NCBI GenBank assembly: GCA_031292485.1
Contig: JARLHA010000003.1
Span: 186,001-250,000 of the forward strand
DNA: 64,000 nt
Source: Mucilaginibacter sp.
GTDB taxonomy: Bacteria; Bacteroidota; Bacteroidia; Sphingobacteriales; Sphingobacteriaceae
Reading direction: 5' to 3'
Shown: positions 53,418 through 63,702 of the stretch, piece by piece
Position numbering within the stretch: the first letter of the stretch is position 1
Layout of the letters: every line of letters starts with the position of its first letter
Program-made: the position numbers and the translations under genes
Notes under the pieces: generated by a model
The model's input: only the letters and a program-made list of their open reading frames with translations
Database searches by the model: none
What the model was told of the DNA's origin: nothing

Positions 53418-56400
53418 ATGAAAAAAAACATTATCAAATTTTTTTTACTCTCTTTTATTTTTTTTATTTTTTTTAATAACGCCTTCGCTAATAGAAGGAG
53501 AGTTACAAATGTCACGGTAGGATCTCAGTCAGGAACTATTATTTACGGAACCAGCGGTTCGGTAACTTATACCATTACTTTAAATACGTCAAGCGTTTCC
53601 GGAACACAGCAAAACGATAATTTGTTATTATCATGGACAAGTATGCCAACCGGGGTCACTACGAGTATTAGTCAGGGGTCTGGAACGTACAATACAGGTA
53701 CCGGAGCCTATAATCCGGCAAATACAACTTCCTTTACTTTAACAATAAACTATACTTCATCCACGCCTGCAGGAAGTTTTGCGTTTTCAGTTAATAATAC
53801 GGAAAACAATGGCGGCACAAGCAGCTCAACAGGCGGTACTTTTACTGTCAATCCGACAACGCCCACAGTAAGTGGTGGCGGCACAGGTTGTACGGGGAGT
53901 ATAACACTTACGGCTTCAGGCGGTTCGCCATCGGGCGGAACCTATAACTGGTATAATGTTTCAACCGGCGGCACTGCTATTGCAACCGGAAACACCTATA
54001 CACCAAATACTGCCGGCACTTATTATGCCTCATACACTTATTCTTCTGTTGAAGGAGCAAGAAGTTCAGGGACCGCAGTAACCCTTACTGCCGGACCTGC
54101 AATATCAACGGCCCCCACGAGCCCTACAAGCGGTTTATATTTATCTTATCCGTTTACCGGCAATACGAATGACGCTTCAGGGAACAGCAATAACGGCACT
54201 ATTCATGGTACGGTAACGGCCACTCTTGACAGGTATAATGCCAGCAACAGTGCATATAAGTTTAATGGATCCACGGGATATATTTCTACGGCTACCGGTA
54301 TTGCCGCACCCGGGCCCCAAAATTTCTCCATCAGTGTTTGGTTTAATACGAGTACACCGGGCGGCGTACTCGTAGCTTACAGCGCTCAACAAACCGGAAT
54401 GCCTTCTCAATACGACCGGCATATTTATATGGATAACTCCGGTTATGTTTACTTCGGTATTTATACCACTTCAACCGGCGTAGCGCATACAATAAACTCA
54501 ACTTCAACTTATGCCGATGGCAGCTGGCATCATGCTGTTGCCACCTGCTCAGCAACAACCGGAAGCAGTTTATATATCGATGGCCAGCTGCAATCTTCAG
54601 ATGCAAGTATGACTGCGCCAGAAACATATACCGGCAATGGCTACTGGCGGGTAGGTTATAGCAATGTAGCCGGGTGGACAAACTCGCCGACTGATCTTTA
54701 TTTTACAGGTTCGTTGGATGATATTGCTGTTTATAACACTACTATTTCTGCTTCACAGGTTTACACATTGTACGGTGCAGGCAGCTCGCCGGCATGTGAA
54801 AACAGCACACTTTCGTTACAGGTTAATGCCGTAAGTGGCGCTTCATATTCATGGACAGGTCCGGGCGGGTTCACTTCATCCTCGCAAAACCCGACGGTTT
54901 CCAGCAGTGCAACAACGGCTATGGCAGGTACATATACCTGTACGGTAAGTTCTGCTGGTTGTTCTTCGGCAATTGATGTTACAGCTGTAATAAATGCAGC
55001 ACCGGCCTCAGCGTTCACGGCAACTTCATCAGTATTGATCGGAGCAAATGCGACTATAACTTACAGCGGCACCTATTCAGCGAGCAATACCTATACCTGG
55101 AATTTTAACGGCGGCACTATTGTCTCCGGATCCGGCGTAGGCCCTTATACCGTGAACTGGTCCACACCAGGTTCAAAAACGGTAACACTCACGGTAACAA
55201 ACTCAGGGGGCTGCTCCTCTATATCAACCCAAACAGTAACTGTGGGCTCATACGGCAACTACGCATTCAGTGATCCAATTACCTTAAATACCACATCGCT
55301 CGGCATCACATCCAATCAGACCAACTTTCCCGCTTTACTCAGCATACAAGATAATAACCTCATTATATCAGGGGCTTGTACGGATAAGGTGTATTATCCA
55401 AATGGACCGAATTATGATTTCGCTTTTTATGATAATTCAACAGGGTCAGAATGTTATTACCAGGTAGAGAGTTACAATCAAACTACAGGCACCCTGCTCG
55501 TTTGGGTGCAGATACCTACACTAACGTACGCTACGAATAAAAGTATAACATTCTATTATGGTTCCACATCGCCATCAACAACCCATAATACGACTTTTTA
55601 CCAAAACACCTGGGCAAGTGATTACAAAGGTGTATTCCATTTTAACGAATCGAGCTACACGGGCTCAGTTACAGATGGTTCATCCGGCGCACACACCGGC
55701 ACTACCAGCGGTATGACCTCTGCAGATCTTGTTACAGGAAAAATAGGCACCGCTTATTCATTTAACGGATCTTCAAAAAAAATCACATTTGGCTCCATCC
55801 CCATTACCGGTACTTTTACACTTTCGGCATGGATTAAGTTATCTGCGATAAACATAGACCAAAAAGTAATGACCAATCAATCATCTGCAGGGAACAGCAG
55901 CGGCGGATACAAGCTTGGCGTTTTTACAAATAATTACGCGGAAACGGAATCAGGGACTGCGGGCGACAGAGGGTCGACACCATATCCTACTGCTTTTACA
56001 ACCGGAACCTGGCATTATATTCAGGGCGTATATACAGGTTCAACCTTAAGCACTTACGTTGATGGCGCTGCTTATGAAGTTTTAAGCACAACCAACAACC
56101 CGTCGGGCACTAATCCTTTCTACATAGGCGTTGGTGAAGGCGGAAACCAGTATTATTTTAATGGTATTATTGACGAAGCCCGCGTATCGAATGTTGCCAA
56201 ATCAAGCGATTGGATAAAAGCTGAGTATGTTGACCAAAATAGCCCGACAACTTTCACAACAGTTGGTTCAACTTCGACTAACAGTACCAATGCAGCTACT
56301 ATTTCGGGCGCGTTGACCTATACATGGACCGGCTCAACCAGCACTGACCCTACTGTGGCCAGCAACTGGGATAATACAACCGCCGGGACTACCAGCCAGT

Positions 56401-58781
56401 TACCGGCGTTTGACGGAAGCGCCACATTAGTGATCCCCGCCGGGTTAACCAATTACCCGGCGTTAACGGCAGATGCAAGTTTGTATGGATTAACTATAGC
56501 GAGCGGAGCGTCGTTAAATTTAAACGGCCATACCCTTAGTGTGGGTTGCAATATTTATAACAGCTCCGGCGGCCAGATTTTGTATGGAAGCACCCTTACA
56601 TCAGGTATTACCTGGAATGGATCTGCCTCGACACAAACTTATACCGGCTCCGGCACCGCCAATACTGCCCAACTGGGAAATATGACGGTGAACAACTCTT
56701 CAGCCGGAACAGTTACCCTGAGCGGTGGGCCGGTTGATATTTATAATACGCTAACGATAACCAAAGGCAACCTGGTTATAAGCTCTTCGCCAGCGGCCTT
56801 AACATTAAAAAGTACGGCCTCCCAAACGGCAAGCGTAGCTGCTATTCCAAGCGCTTATTCTATAACCGGGAATGTAACCGCCGAACGTTTTATTACAGGT
56901 GGCAATACCTACCTCGGTGGCAAGTGGATTTACCGCAACTATCGATTAATGTCTTCGCCGGTAAATGAGGGTGTAAGCAGCGGCAATTACCCCTATAGCT
57001 TAAACTATTTGGGCGCCAGTACAATTATTACAGATTGCACCTCCTCCTATGCTACCCGTTCAGGAAACCCAAGCCTGTATTTGTATAACGAAACATATAC
57101 GCCATCAAATTTCAGCTTTACCAGCGGGAACTTCATTGGAGTTACAAATATCAATAACACAGCCGCAAGCGGCCATATCACCACTACCGATGCTGCTAAT
57201 ACGTCGGCAAATGTGTATGCAGGAGATGGATTTATGATGTATTTCAGGGGCAATAATACCAATAACCTAACAGGCTCTCCAAGTAAAACAAGTTACCCTT
57301 ATGTCGCGCCTGAAAATGTAACCTTCTCAACCACCGGAAACCTGAACCAGGGAACCTATTCGGTAGTATCATGGACAGGCACGGCTGGCCTGATGTACAC
57401 AACGAGCAATGCTGGTAACTCCACCGTGCGCGGTTTTAATCTGGTTGGGAATCCGTACGCCAGTTCAATTGACTGGAGCACATTCAGCAACACCAGTTCA
57501 TCAGCAGCTATTTATGGATTACACGTAAACCCTACTATTTATATATTAAACCCCGTTACAAGCAATTTCGACACGTATAATGCAACAACTCACATAGCAA
57601 CCGGGAGCGCGAGCAACATTATACCGAGCGGGCAGGGCTTTTTTGTACAGGCAAATCTCGCGTCACCATCTTTAACATTTACCGAGAGCGCTAAAACTAG
57701 TGCGCAGGTAAGCGGCAGCAGCCTGCTATTGGGTACTCCGGATGCACAAAGCGCCTATAACAGCTATTTGCGTATTAAACTTGTAACCGATACCCTTAAT
57801 AATGATGACATCGTCGTCGGTTTTAACAGCACATCGTCTACCAAATTTAATGGCACTGAAGATGCCCGGTTTATGCCAGGTTCGGGTTCTGTTCAATCCC
57901 TTGCTGCATTGAGCAGTGACAGCATAGGTACTTCTGTAAAATGGGTTCCTTTACCTAAAGGCCCCGTTAACCAGGCTATCAGGCTAAATGTTGCGGCAAA
58001 GACCAGCGGAACCTATACGTTACAACGTACGGATTTTAAAGCGATACCACAATTATACCAGGTTTGGCTGATGGATAACTACAAAAAAGACTCACTTGAT
58101 ATCCGGAATAATACTACTTATGCTTTTGACATCAGCCTTACTGATACCGCCAGTTATGGCAGTAACCGCTTCCGTTTGGTTGTACGACAGGACCCGGCCT
58201 TAATGATACATTTATTGAATTTTACGGCAAACAAGATAGCAAGCGGTTCGCAGGTTGTATGGTTAACAGAAAACGAAGCCAATTACACCAATTTCACCGT
58301 TGAAAGAAGTATTGACGGTGGAAAAACTTATACCATTTTGGGTGGCGTTGCATCAAATGATCTCGGCACCTACAGCTATTTGGATAAAAACCCCGTAAAG
58401 GGGGCAAATTTTTACCGCCTCCAGATCGTTGATCTTAACGGAACTGTCAGTTACTCAAATATTTTAACTGTCATGTACGGAAATACTACAAGCCTGGTTA
58501 AAACCGGAATTATTGTTTACCCCAACCCGGCAAGTAGTATTATTAATTTGGCAATAGCGCCGGGGTTTAATGCAACCACGGGTTTATCCAACGGGTCGTC
58601 AGTTTCTTCGTATGAGATACAAATCGCAAATATTTTAGGTGCTGTTGTACTTAAAACTACAACCAGCCAGCAAAGCTGGCAAACAAACGTAAGTGAATTA
58701 ATGCCGGGAACTTACGTAATTAACGTAACCAATTCGAAGGATAGCAGCCCTGTAGGAAAAGCTACATTCATTAAATTATAA
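53418..58781 (+). CDS. Very large T9SS surface protein with LamG, PKD and DUF2341 domains
   Basis: Two in-frame ATGs are possible (53403 and 53418); the second gives MKKNIIKFFLLSFIFFIFF, a standard signal peptide, and 1787 residues. Counting from 53403, Ig-like domains lie at about 36-230, a LamG/concanavalin-like domain at 245-455 (YLSYPFTGNTNDASGN, GSLDDIAVYNTTISASQV), two Ig/PKD domains at 460-610 (YTWNFNGGTIVSGSG), DUF2341 at 620-740 (ITFYYGSTSPS), a second LamG at 742-950 (GIIDEARVSNVAKSSDW), a WTGS...NW strand region at 965-1150, and the shared module from about 1157 (ERFITGG, YRNYRLMSSPV, VRGFNLVGNPYASSIDW, PSGQGFFVQANLASPS, NFTVERSIDGG). It ends in a type A sorting signal (IIVYPNPASSIINL, KATFIKL). 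LamG and DUF2341 domains often bind glycans, so a surface adhesin or glycan-binding role is likely. Confidence 0.9.
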   Translation: MKKNIIKFFLLSFIFFIFFNNAFANRRRVTNVTVGSQSGTIIYGTSGSVTYTITLNTSSVSGTQQNDNLLLSWTSMPTGVTTSISQGSGTYNTGTGAYNPANTTSFTLTINYTSSTPAGSFAFSVNNTENNGGTSSSTGGTFTVNPTTPTVSGGGTGCTGSITLTASGGSPSGGTYNWYNVSTGGTAIATGNTYTPNTAGTYYASYTYSSVEGARSSGTAVTLTAGPAISTAPTSPTSGLYLSYPFTGNTNDASGNSNNGTIHGTVTATLDRYNASNSAYKFNGSTGYISTATGIAAPGPQNFSISVWFNTSTPGGVLVAYSAQQTGMPSQYDRHIYMDNSGYVYFGIYTTSTGVAHTINSTSTYADGSWHHAVATCSATTGSSLYIDGQLQSSDASMTAPETYTGNGYWRVGYSNVAGWTNSPTDLYFTGSLDDIAVYNTTISASQVYTLYGAGSSPACENSTLSLQVNAVSGASYSWTGPGGFTSSSQNPTVSSSATTAMAGTYTCTVSSAGCSSAIDVTAVINAAPASAFTATSSVLIGANATITYSGTYSASNTYTWNFNGGTIVSGSGVGPYTVNWSTPGSKTVTLTVTNSGGCSSISTQTVTVGSYGNYAFSDPITLNTTSLGITSNQTNFPALLSIQDNNLIISGACTDKVYYPNGPNYDFAFYDNSTGSECYYQVESYNQTTGTLLVWVQIPTLTYATNKSITFYYGSTSPSTTHNTTFYQNTWASDYKGVFHFNESSYTGSVTDGSSGAHTGTTSGMTSADLVTGKIGTAYSFNGSSKKITFGSIPITGTFTLSAWIKLSAINIDQKVMTNQSSAGNSSGGYKLGVFTNNYAETESGTAGDRGSTPYPTAFTTGTWHYIQGVYTGSTLSTYVDGAAYEVLSTTNNPSGTNPFYIGVGEGGNQYYFNGIIDEARVSNVAKSSDWIKAEYVDQNSPTTFTTVGSTSTNSTNAATISGALTYTWTGSTSTDPTVASNWDNTTAGTTSQLPAFDGSATLVIPAGLTNYPALTADASLYGLTIASGASLNLNGHTLSVGCNIYNSSGGQILYGSTLTSGITWNGSASTQTYTGSGTANTAQLGNMTVNNSSAGTVTLSGGPVDIYNTLTITKGNLVISSSPAALTLKSTASQTASVAAIPSAYSITGNVTAERFITGGNTYLGGKWIYRNYRLMSSPVNEGVSSGNYPYSLNYLGASTIITDCTSSYATRSGNPSLYLYNETYTPSNFSFTSGNFIGVTNINNTAASGHITTTDAANTSANVYAGDGFMMYFRGNNTNNLTGSPSKTSYPYVAPENVTFSTTGNLNQGTYSVVSWTGTAGLMYTTSNAGNSTVRGFNLVGNPYASSIDWSTFSNTSSSAAIYGLHVNPTIYILNPVTSNFDTYNATTHIATGSASNIIPSGQGFFVQANLASPSLTFTESAKTSAQVSGSSLLLGTPDAQSAYNSYLRIKLVTDTLNNDDIVVGFNSTSSTKFNGTEDARFMPGSGSVQSLAALSSDSIGTSVKWVPLPKGPVNQAIRLNVAAKTSGTYTLQRTDFKAIPQLYQVWLMDNYKKDSLDIRNNTTYAFDISLTDTASYGSNRFRLVVRQDPALMIHLLNFTANKIASGSQVVWLTENEANYTNFTVERSIDGGKTYTILGGVASNDLGTYSYLDKNPVKGANFYRLQIVDLNGTVSYSNILTVMYGNTTSLVKTGIIVYPNPASSIINLAIAPGFNATTGLSNGSSVSSYEIQIANILGAVVLKTTTSQQSWQTNVSELMPGTYVINVTNSKDSSPVGKATFIKL

Positions 58782-58888
58782 TTTAATAAATACTGTCATT
58801 TTTCCGTTTAGAATAACGTCAAACCCATTATTGCATGTTTAAACCGAGGAAAGAACGGATTTACCTGCTTTTATTAAACCGTATCGCC

Positions 58889-59434
58889 CTACAATAACCC
58901 GGGCTTGATTTTTTCTGTAAATTCCTTTGCAAATTTATTGAGCTTGGGCTGTATCACCACCGCACAATAAGGGTTATGGGGATTGTTGGCAAAGTAATTC
59001 TGGTGATAATCCTCGGCTTTATAAAATTTTGAGGCCGGCGTAATTTCTGTAACAATGGGTTTATTATAAACCTTTTCATCAGTCAGCCTTTTAATCATTA
59101 CTTCTGCCAGGCGCTTTTGCTCTTCATCGTAATAAAATATGGCCGACCTGTATTGCGTACCAACATCGGCTCCCTGGCGGTTAAGTGTTGTTGGGTCATG
59201 TGTTTTAAAAAATACCAGCAATAATTCTTCGAATGTAATTTCATCAGGATTGTATTCAATATGGATCACCTCGGCATGACCGGTACTGCCTGTACAAACT
59301 TCTTTATACGATGGGTTTTCAGTATCGCCTCCCATATAACCGGACGCTATATTTTTAACGCCTTTCAGGCTTAAAAAAACGGCTTCTGTACACCAGAAAC
59401 ATCCGTTGCCAAATGTTATTCTTTTTAAATTCAT
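58889..59434 (-). CDS. msrA: Peptide-methionine (S)-S-oxide reductase MsrA
   Basis: The 181-residue protein has the MsrA signature at its start: FGNGCFWCTEAVF with catalytic Cys12. The other family blocks are GVKNIASGYMGGDTENPSYK, VCTGSTGHAEVIHIEYNPD, FFKTHDPTTLNRQGADVGTQ with YRSAIFYYDEEQ, and AEDYHQNYFANNP. It repairs oxidised methionine with thioredoxin as reductant. No MsrB domain is fused. It has no signal peptide, so it is cytoplasmic. It lies on the opposite strand between two T9SS cargo genes. Confidence 0.97.
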   Translation of the reverse strand: MNLKRITFGNGCFWCTEAVFLSLKGVKNIASGYMGGDTENPSYKEVCTGSTGHAEVIHIEYNPDEITFEELLLVFFKTHDPTTLNRQGADVGTQYRSAIFYYDEEQKRLAEVMIKRLTDEKVYNKPIVTEITPASKFYKAEDYHQNYFANNPHNPYCAVVIQPKLNKFAKEFTEKIKPGLL

Positions 59435-59897
59435 GATATATTATTTACGAAGTTATGATTAAATAGATTTTGTAACAGGTAAAGCTGTTAAAATTGCAAA
59501 TCCATTACAAGGCATTCACCAGGGATCAGAAAAAACTCTCCACATTCCCAAAACAATAAAATATAATTCAATGGTTAATATTTTTCCTTTAATAATAGTT
59601 AAAAATGAGTTGAATCTTAATTTTTACATACAAAGAAACTATTATTATATAACAATAAATCTCTATTTATCAAATAAATAGAGATTTATTGTTATATATT
59701 ACAACCATTGTTAATATGTTAGTAATACCTAACGGCACATCATAAATACTATTGGTTAATTAGTTCCATTCCCTAAAGTAAATTAAGGCAATTTGATAGT
59801 TGTTGAACTGTTATTTTTTATGTTTTCAATTCTTAAATGAATAAAACATCAGACTCATCGGCGGGGAACCAAGAGGCTTAAAAAAATAGAATTTATT
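59435..59897. other. Divergent intergenic region between msrA and the NHL protein gene
   Basis: This 463-bp, strongly AT-rich gap serves two genes transcribed away from each other. Its centre is a perfect 25-bp hairpin (listed separately). TGTTAAT words occur just right of it. No gene was seen. Confidence 0.6.
59646..59698. repeat. Perfect 25-bp inverted repeat with 3-nt loop
   Basis: The left arm 59646-59670 and right arm 59674-59698 are exact complements around CAA; the centre reads AATCTCTATTTAT-CAA-ATAAATAGAGATT. There is no U run behind it on either strand beyond the AT-rich stem itself. It lies about 200 bp before each of the two divergent start codons, so both a cruciform-forming regulatory site and a transcript barrier are possible. 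Confidence 0.8.
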
Positions 59898-62800
59898 GTG
59901 AAAGTTAGTTTCAAAATCCTTTTTTGCTTAATAACTTTATTGCTATCCATAACTAATATTTACGGCCAGGCACCCTATATCAGTTATGCAACCCCTGTAA
60001 ACGTTTACACAGTCGGAACAGCTATTACGCCTTTAGTCCCGACAAACACAGGTGGTTCAGTATCAACAACAACACTTGCAACCACCAGTGTTTCGGGCCC
60101 CAGCGGTATGGGGTTAAACCCGGCCGGTAACCTGTATGTAACACAATACACCAACGCTTCTGTCACTTATTACAACTCAAGTGTTACGTATATCGGCACT
60201 TTTGGATCAGGGTTTACCAATCCTGACGGCATCGTGTTTGATGCTGCCGGGAACGCCTATATTGTGGATGCCGGCGCAGGGTCTGTATTTAAAATAACAA
60301 CAGGCGGCGTAAAGTCAACTTTTGTTTCCGGGCTGACCAATCCTCTTGGTATTGGCATTGATGCTTCCGGCAATATATTTGTAGCTGTTACAGGCAGTAA
60401 CCAAATAAAAAAATATTCAAGTGCGGGGGCTCTTTTACTGACGATAACAACCAGTATAAGTTCCCCAACCGACGTACGGGTTGATGCATCTGGCAATATT
60501 TACGTATTAGATTATGGCACCAACAGAATAACCAAATACACGTCCGCAGGTGTTTATTCTTCAATATTTGCATCGGGCTTCAATGGGCCATATACAATGT
60601 TTATTGGGTCAACGGGAAATGTTTATGTAGGCGATTCGGGTAATAATAAAGTTATTATATATAATTCGGCTGGAACGGTACTAAATACGATAAGCGTAAC
60701 CGATCCTGAAGGGATAACTACCGACGCAAGCGGTGATATTTTTGTTTCCAGCTACAGCGGTAATAAAATATACGAATATCCGCCCATGGGAGGTTATACC
60801 ATTTCGGGCTCGCTGCCGACGGGCTTAAGCTTCAGCACTACAACCGGCACTATTTCGGGGACGCCTACAGCATCATCAGCGGCAACTAATTATACCATAA
60901 CCGCCTATAACACTATCGGAAGCAGTAGCTGCACAATAAGCATAGCGGTTGGCAACACCGTTGCATGGCTGGGCTTTACCTCAACCGCATGGACCACCGG
61001 AACAAACTGGAGCACCGCATCACCGCCCGGCGTAAACGATGCTGTAAGCATTGGCGTGTCTGCTTACACCGGCGTGAAGGCCGAACCTTTGATCACAACA
61101 GCTGTAACAGTTGGATCTATAACATTTGGAAATAACGGGGGAAGCCACAATTTGACTGTTAATTCGCCCGGTGCATTGACCATAGGGGGCAGTTTAACTA
61201 TTCCAACGGGCGTAACCCCCACTATAAAAGGCACAGGTGCGATAAATATTGCGGCTGCCGGGATGGTTAACGTTAATGGCACAGGCGTTTTAACCCTCAC
61301 ACAGCCTATCAGCTTTACATTGATGTCAACGGCGTCAGGGTCAGCATCTGTCGGACAAATAACTACCTCTTCTATAGCAGGTACCGCTGCTGATTCTATC
61401 CACGTTCAGCGGTATTTAACCGGCGGAGCCGGCTACAGGGGGTATCGCCTGCTTTCATCTCCGGTTTATGCCGCCACCATAAGTTCAAATAACGTTTACA
61501 ATTTAAATTACCTGCACGATCGTACATTTCTGACAGGTACATCGGGGGTTGGAAATGGCTTCGACCAGGCCGGCAATCCCACTCTTTATTTGTTCAGGGA
61601 AGATAAGGTTCCTTCAAATGCAAATTTTACCAGCGGTAATTTTTGGGGAATAAGCAACATTACGCCAAATGCACATTCAACCAATAGTTATTCAGTTACG
61701 GGCGGAAATCCCAGTACCACCAGTTCTTTTAATATTCCGGCGGCTAACGGGTTTATGCTATTTTTCAGGGGCGACAGGACTACTGTTAGCCCATATGTAA
61801 CCACTACTGCCCCTGTCGCATCTACTATAACCGCAACCGGCACTTTAAACGCGGGTACGATAGTAGTGCATGATTGGTACACTCCGGCCTCAGCAAACAT
61901 CGGCTACACCATAGCGACTGCTAATTCAGCGGTAAGAGGTTACAACCTGGTTGGCAATCCTTACCCAAGTTCTATCGATTGGAGCACCTTCAGCAACTCG
62001 AACCCCGCTGCATCTATTTACGGTTTAAATGTAAATCCAACCATTTATATACTCAACCCTGTTACTAAAAACTACGATACTTACAACGCCGCTACCAGTC
62101 TCGCTACCGGCAGCGCTACGAAAATCATACCCAGCGGGCAAGGTTTTTTTATACAGGCAAATCTCGCGTCGCCATCTTTAACGTTTAATGAAAGCGCGAA
62201 AATAAACGCTCAGGTTACCGGCAGCAATTTATTAATGGGCGCGCCCGCAACACAAAGCGCCTATAACAGCTACTTAAGAATTAAATTGATAACCGATACC
62301 ATCAACAACAGCGATATAATTATCGGCTTCAACAATACGTCGTCAGCCAAATTTAATGGTAATGAAGATTCCGAATTCCATCCCGGTTCAGGCTCATTAC
62401 AAACCGTTGCAGCAATCAGCAGCGATAGTATTTATACCGCTGAAAAGTGGGTACCTTTTCCAAAAAGCACGACCAGCCAGGTGATCAGGCTTAACATTAC
62501 AGCAAGGGCAACACGCTTATATACTTTACAGCGGACGGATTTTAAATCGATACCACAAATATACCGGGTATGGCTGATGGACAAATACAAAAAAGACTCG
62601 CTTGATATCCGCAATAATTCTACCTATGCATTTGATATTGATATAGCTGATACCGCCAGTTACGGCAGTAACCGTTTCCAGGTGATTGTGCGGCAGGACC
62701 CCGCCTTGATGGTCCATTTATTAAATTTCACAGCGACTAAGGTACAAAGCGGCTCACAGGCAGTTTGGGTTACTGAAAATGAGCAGAACTATACCAATTT

Positions 62801-63293
62801 TACCGTCGAGAGAAGCGTTGACGGTGGCGCTACTTACAAAATTCTAGGCTGTACTTCTGCAAGTGGGCTTGGTACCTATAGTTATTTAGATAAAAGCCCG
62901 GAAAGCGGTGCTAACCTCTATCGATTAAAGATCGTTGATCTTAACGGAACAACTACCTATTCAAATATTGTAACACTGATGTATAGCAACGCACCAACAC
63001 TTTCTAAAACCAGTATTATTGCTTACCCTAACCCAGTAAAAACGTTGCTTAATTTGAATATAGCTACTGGCTTTAACAGCAATTCTACTTCGGGTTTATC
63101 CACGTCATTGCTTCCGGTTTCGTATACGGTGGCGGTTTCCAATATTTCAGGCACTGTTGTGATTAAGGCCACAACTACCCAGCAAAGCTGGCAAGCCGAT
63201 GTAAGCGCATTTATGCCAGGAACTTATGTAATAACAGTAGTAAACAATAAAAATAAAACCACAGTTGGCCAGGCAACTTTTATTAAATTATAA
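59898..63293 (+). CDS. T9SS surface protein with NHL beta-propeller and shared C-terminal module
   Basis: The gene starts at GTG (MKVSFKILFCLITLLLSITN, signal peptide ending IYG) and encodes 1131 residues. Residues about 60-300 form an NHL-type propeller of six blades with the repeating phrase DASGNIYV (DAAGNAYIVD, DASGNIFVAV, DASGNIYVLD, STGNVYVGDS, DASGDIFVSS). A putative-Ig (He_PIG) domain follows at 304-355 (GSLPTGLSFSTTTGTISGTP). Next are a WLGF...W...NW strand region to about 480 and the shared module from about 500: VQRYLTGG, YRGYRLLSSPVY, VRGYNLVGNPYPSSIDW, PSGQGFFIQANLASPS, NFTVERSVDGG. It ends in a type A sorting signal (IIAYPNPVKTLLNL, QATFIKL). Its closest relative in the window is the 53418 gene; a 35-nt stretch differs at only two bases between them. 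The role is unknown; binding to surfaces or ligands is likely. Confidence 0.9.
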   Translation: MKVSFKILFCLITLLLSITNIYGQAPYISYATPVNVYTVGTAITPLVPTNTGGSVSTTTLATTSVSGPSGMGLNPAGNLYVTQYTNASVTYYNSSVTYIGTFGSGFTNPDGIVFDAAGNAYIVDAGAGSVFKITTGGVKSTFVSGLTNPLGIGIDASGNIFVAVTGSNQIKKYSSAGALLLTITTSISSPTDVRVDASGNIYVLDYGTNRITKYTSAGVYSSIFASGFNGPYTMFIGSTGNVYVGDSGNNKVIIYNSAGTVLNTISVTDPEGITTDASGDIFVSSYSGNKIYEYPPMGGYTISGSLPTGLSFSTTTGTISGTPTASSAATNYTITAYNTIGSSSCTISIAVGNTVAWLGFTSTAWTTGTNWSTASPPGVNDAVSIGVSAYTGVKAEPLITTAVTVGSITFGNNGGSHNLTVNSPGALTIGGSLTIPTGVTPTIKGTGAINIAAAGMVNVNGTGVLTLTQPISFTLMSTASGSASVGQITTSSIAGTAADSIHVQRYLTGGAGYRGYRLLSSPVYAATISSNNVYNLNYLHDRTFLTGTSGVGNGFDQAGNPTLYLFREDKVPSNANFTSGNFWGISNITPNAHSTNSYSVTGGNPSTTSSFNIPAANGFMLFFRGDRTTVSPYVTTTAPVASTITATGTLNAGTIVVHDWYTPASANIGYTIATANSAVRGYNLVGNPYPSSIDWSTFSNSNPAASIYGLNVNPTIYILNPVTKNYDTYNAATSLATGSATKIIPSGQGFFIQANLASPSLTFNESAKINAQVTGSNLLMGAPATQSAYNSYLRIKLITDTINNSDIIIGFNNTSSAKFNGNEDSEFHPGSGSLQTVAAISSDSIYTAEKWVPFPKSTTSQVIRLNITARATRLYTLQRTDFKSIPQIYRVWLMDKYKKDSLDIRNNSTYAFDIDIADTASYGSNRFQVIVRQDPALMVHLLNFTATKVQSGSQAVWVTENEQNYTNFTVERSVDGGATYKILGCTSASGLGTYSYLDKSPESGANLYRLKIVDLNGTTTYSNIVTLMYSNAPTLSKTSIIAYPNPVKTLLNLNIATGFNSNSTSGLSTSLLPVSYTVAVSNISGTVVIKATTTQQSWQADVSAFMPGTYVITVVNNKNKTTVGQATFIKL

Positions 63294-63669
63294 TTTTATA
63301 AAAGATACTAATAAAACGGGCAACAAACATTTCAAAAAAACACACAAAACACTGTTAATAAACACAATATAAATATAACATAGACATTAATTGCATATAT
63401 TTTTTTTGAAAATAAATGCAAAAATTGCTGTATATCACAACCAGCACAGCCCTGATAGTCAAAATAATTGTTTATATGTTAAAAAATAAACTATATGTCG
63501 TAACAATTATATTTATTATTTCGTATAAAGCCCTTACCTGATCATGATTAGCAATGTTTAAGTGAGTTTTGCTTTAGTTGATGAACGGGCTAAAAAAATT
63601 AATATTAAATAACTCTGTTAATTTAAAGGTCACCGGGAGTGCCGGATTCATGCTTTGTGAAAAGGCATA
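63294..63669. other. AT-rich gap after the NHL protein gene
   Basis: This 376-bp stretch is strongly AT-rich. TGTTAATAA occurs near 63354, as upstream of the other T9SS paralogues, and ATAATTGTT/AACAATTAT form a 9-bp inverted repeat near 63463-63511. It may hold the promoter of the next gene. No coding signal was seen. Confidence 0.45.
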
Positions 63670-63702
63670 TTGAAAGAAAACTACGCGGTCAAAAAAACAA
63701 TT

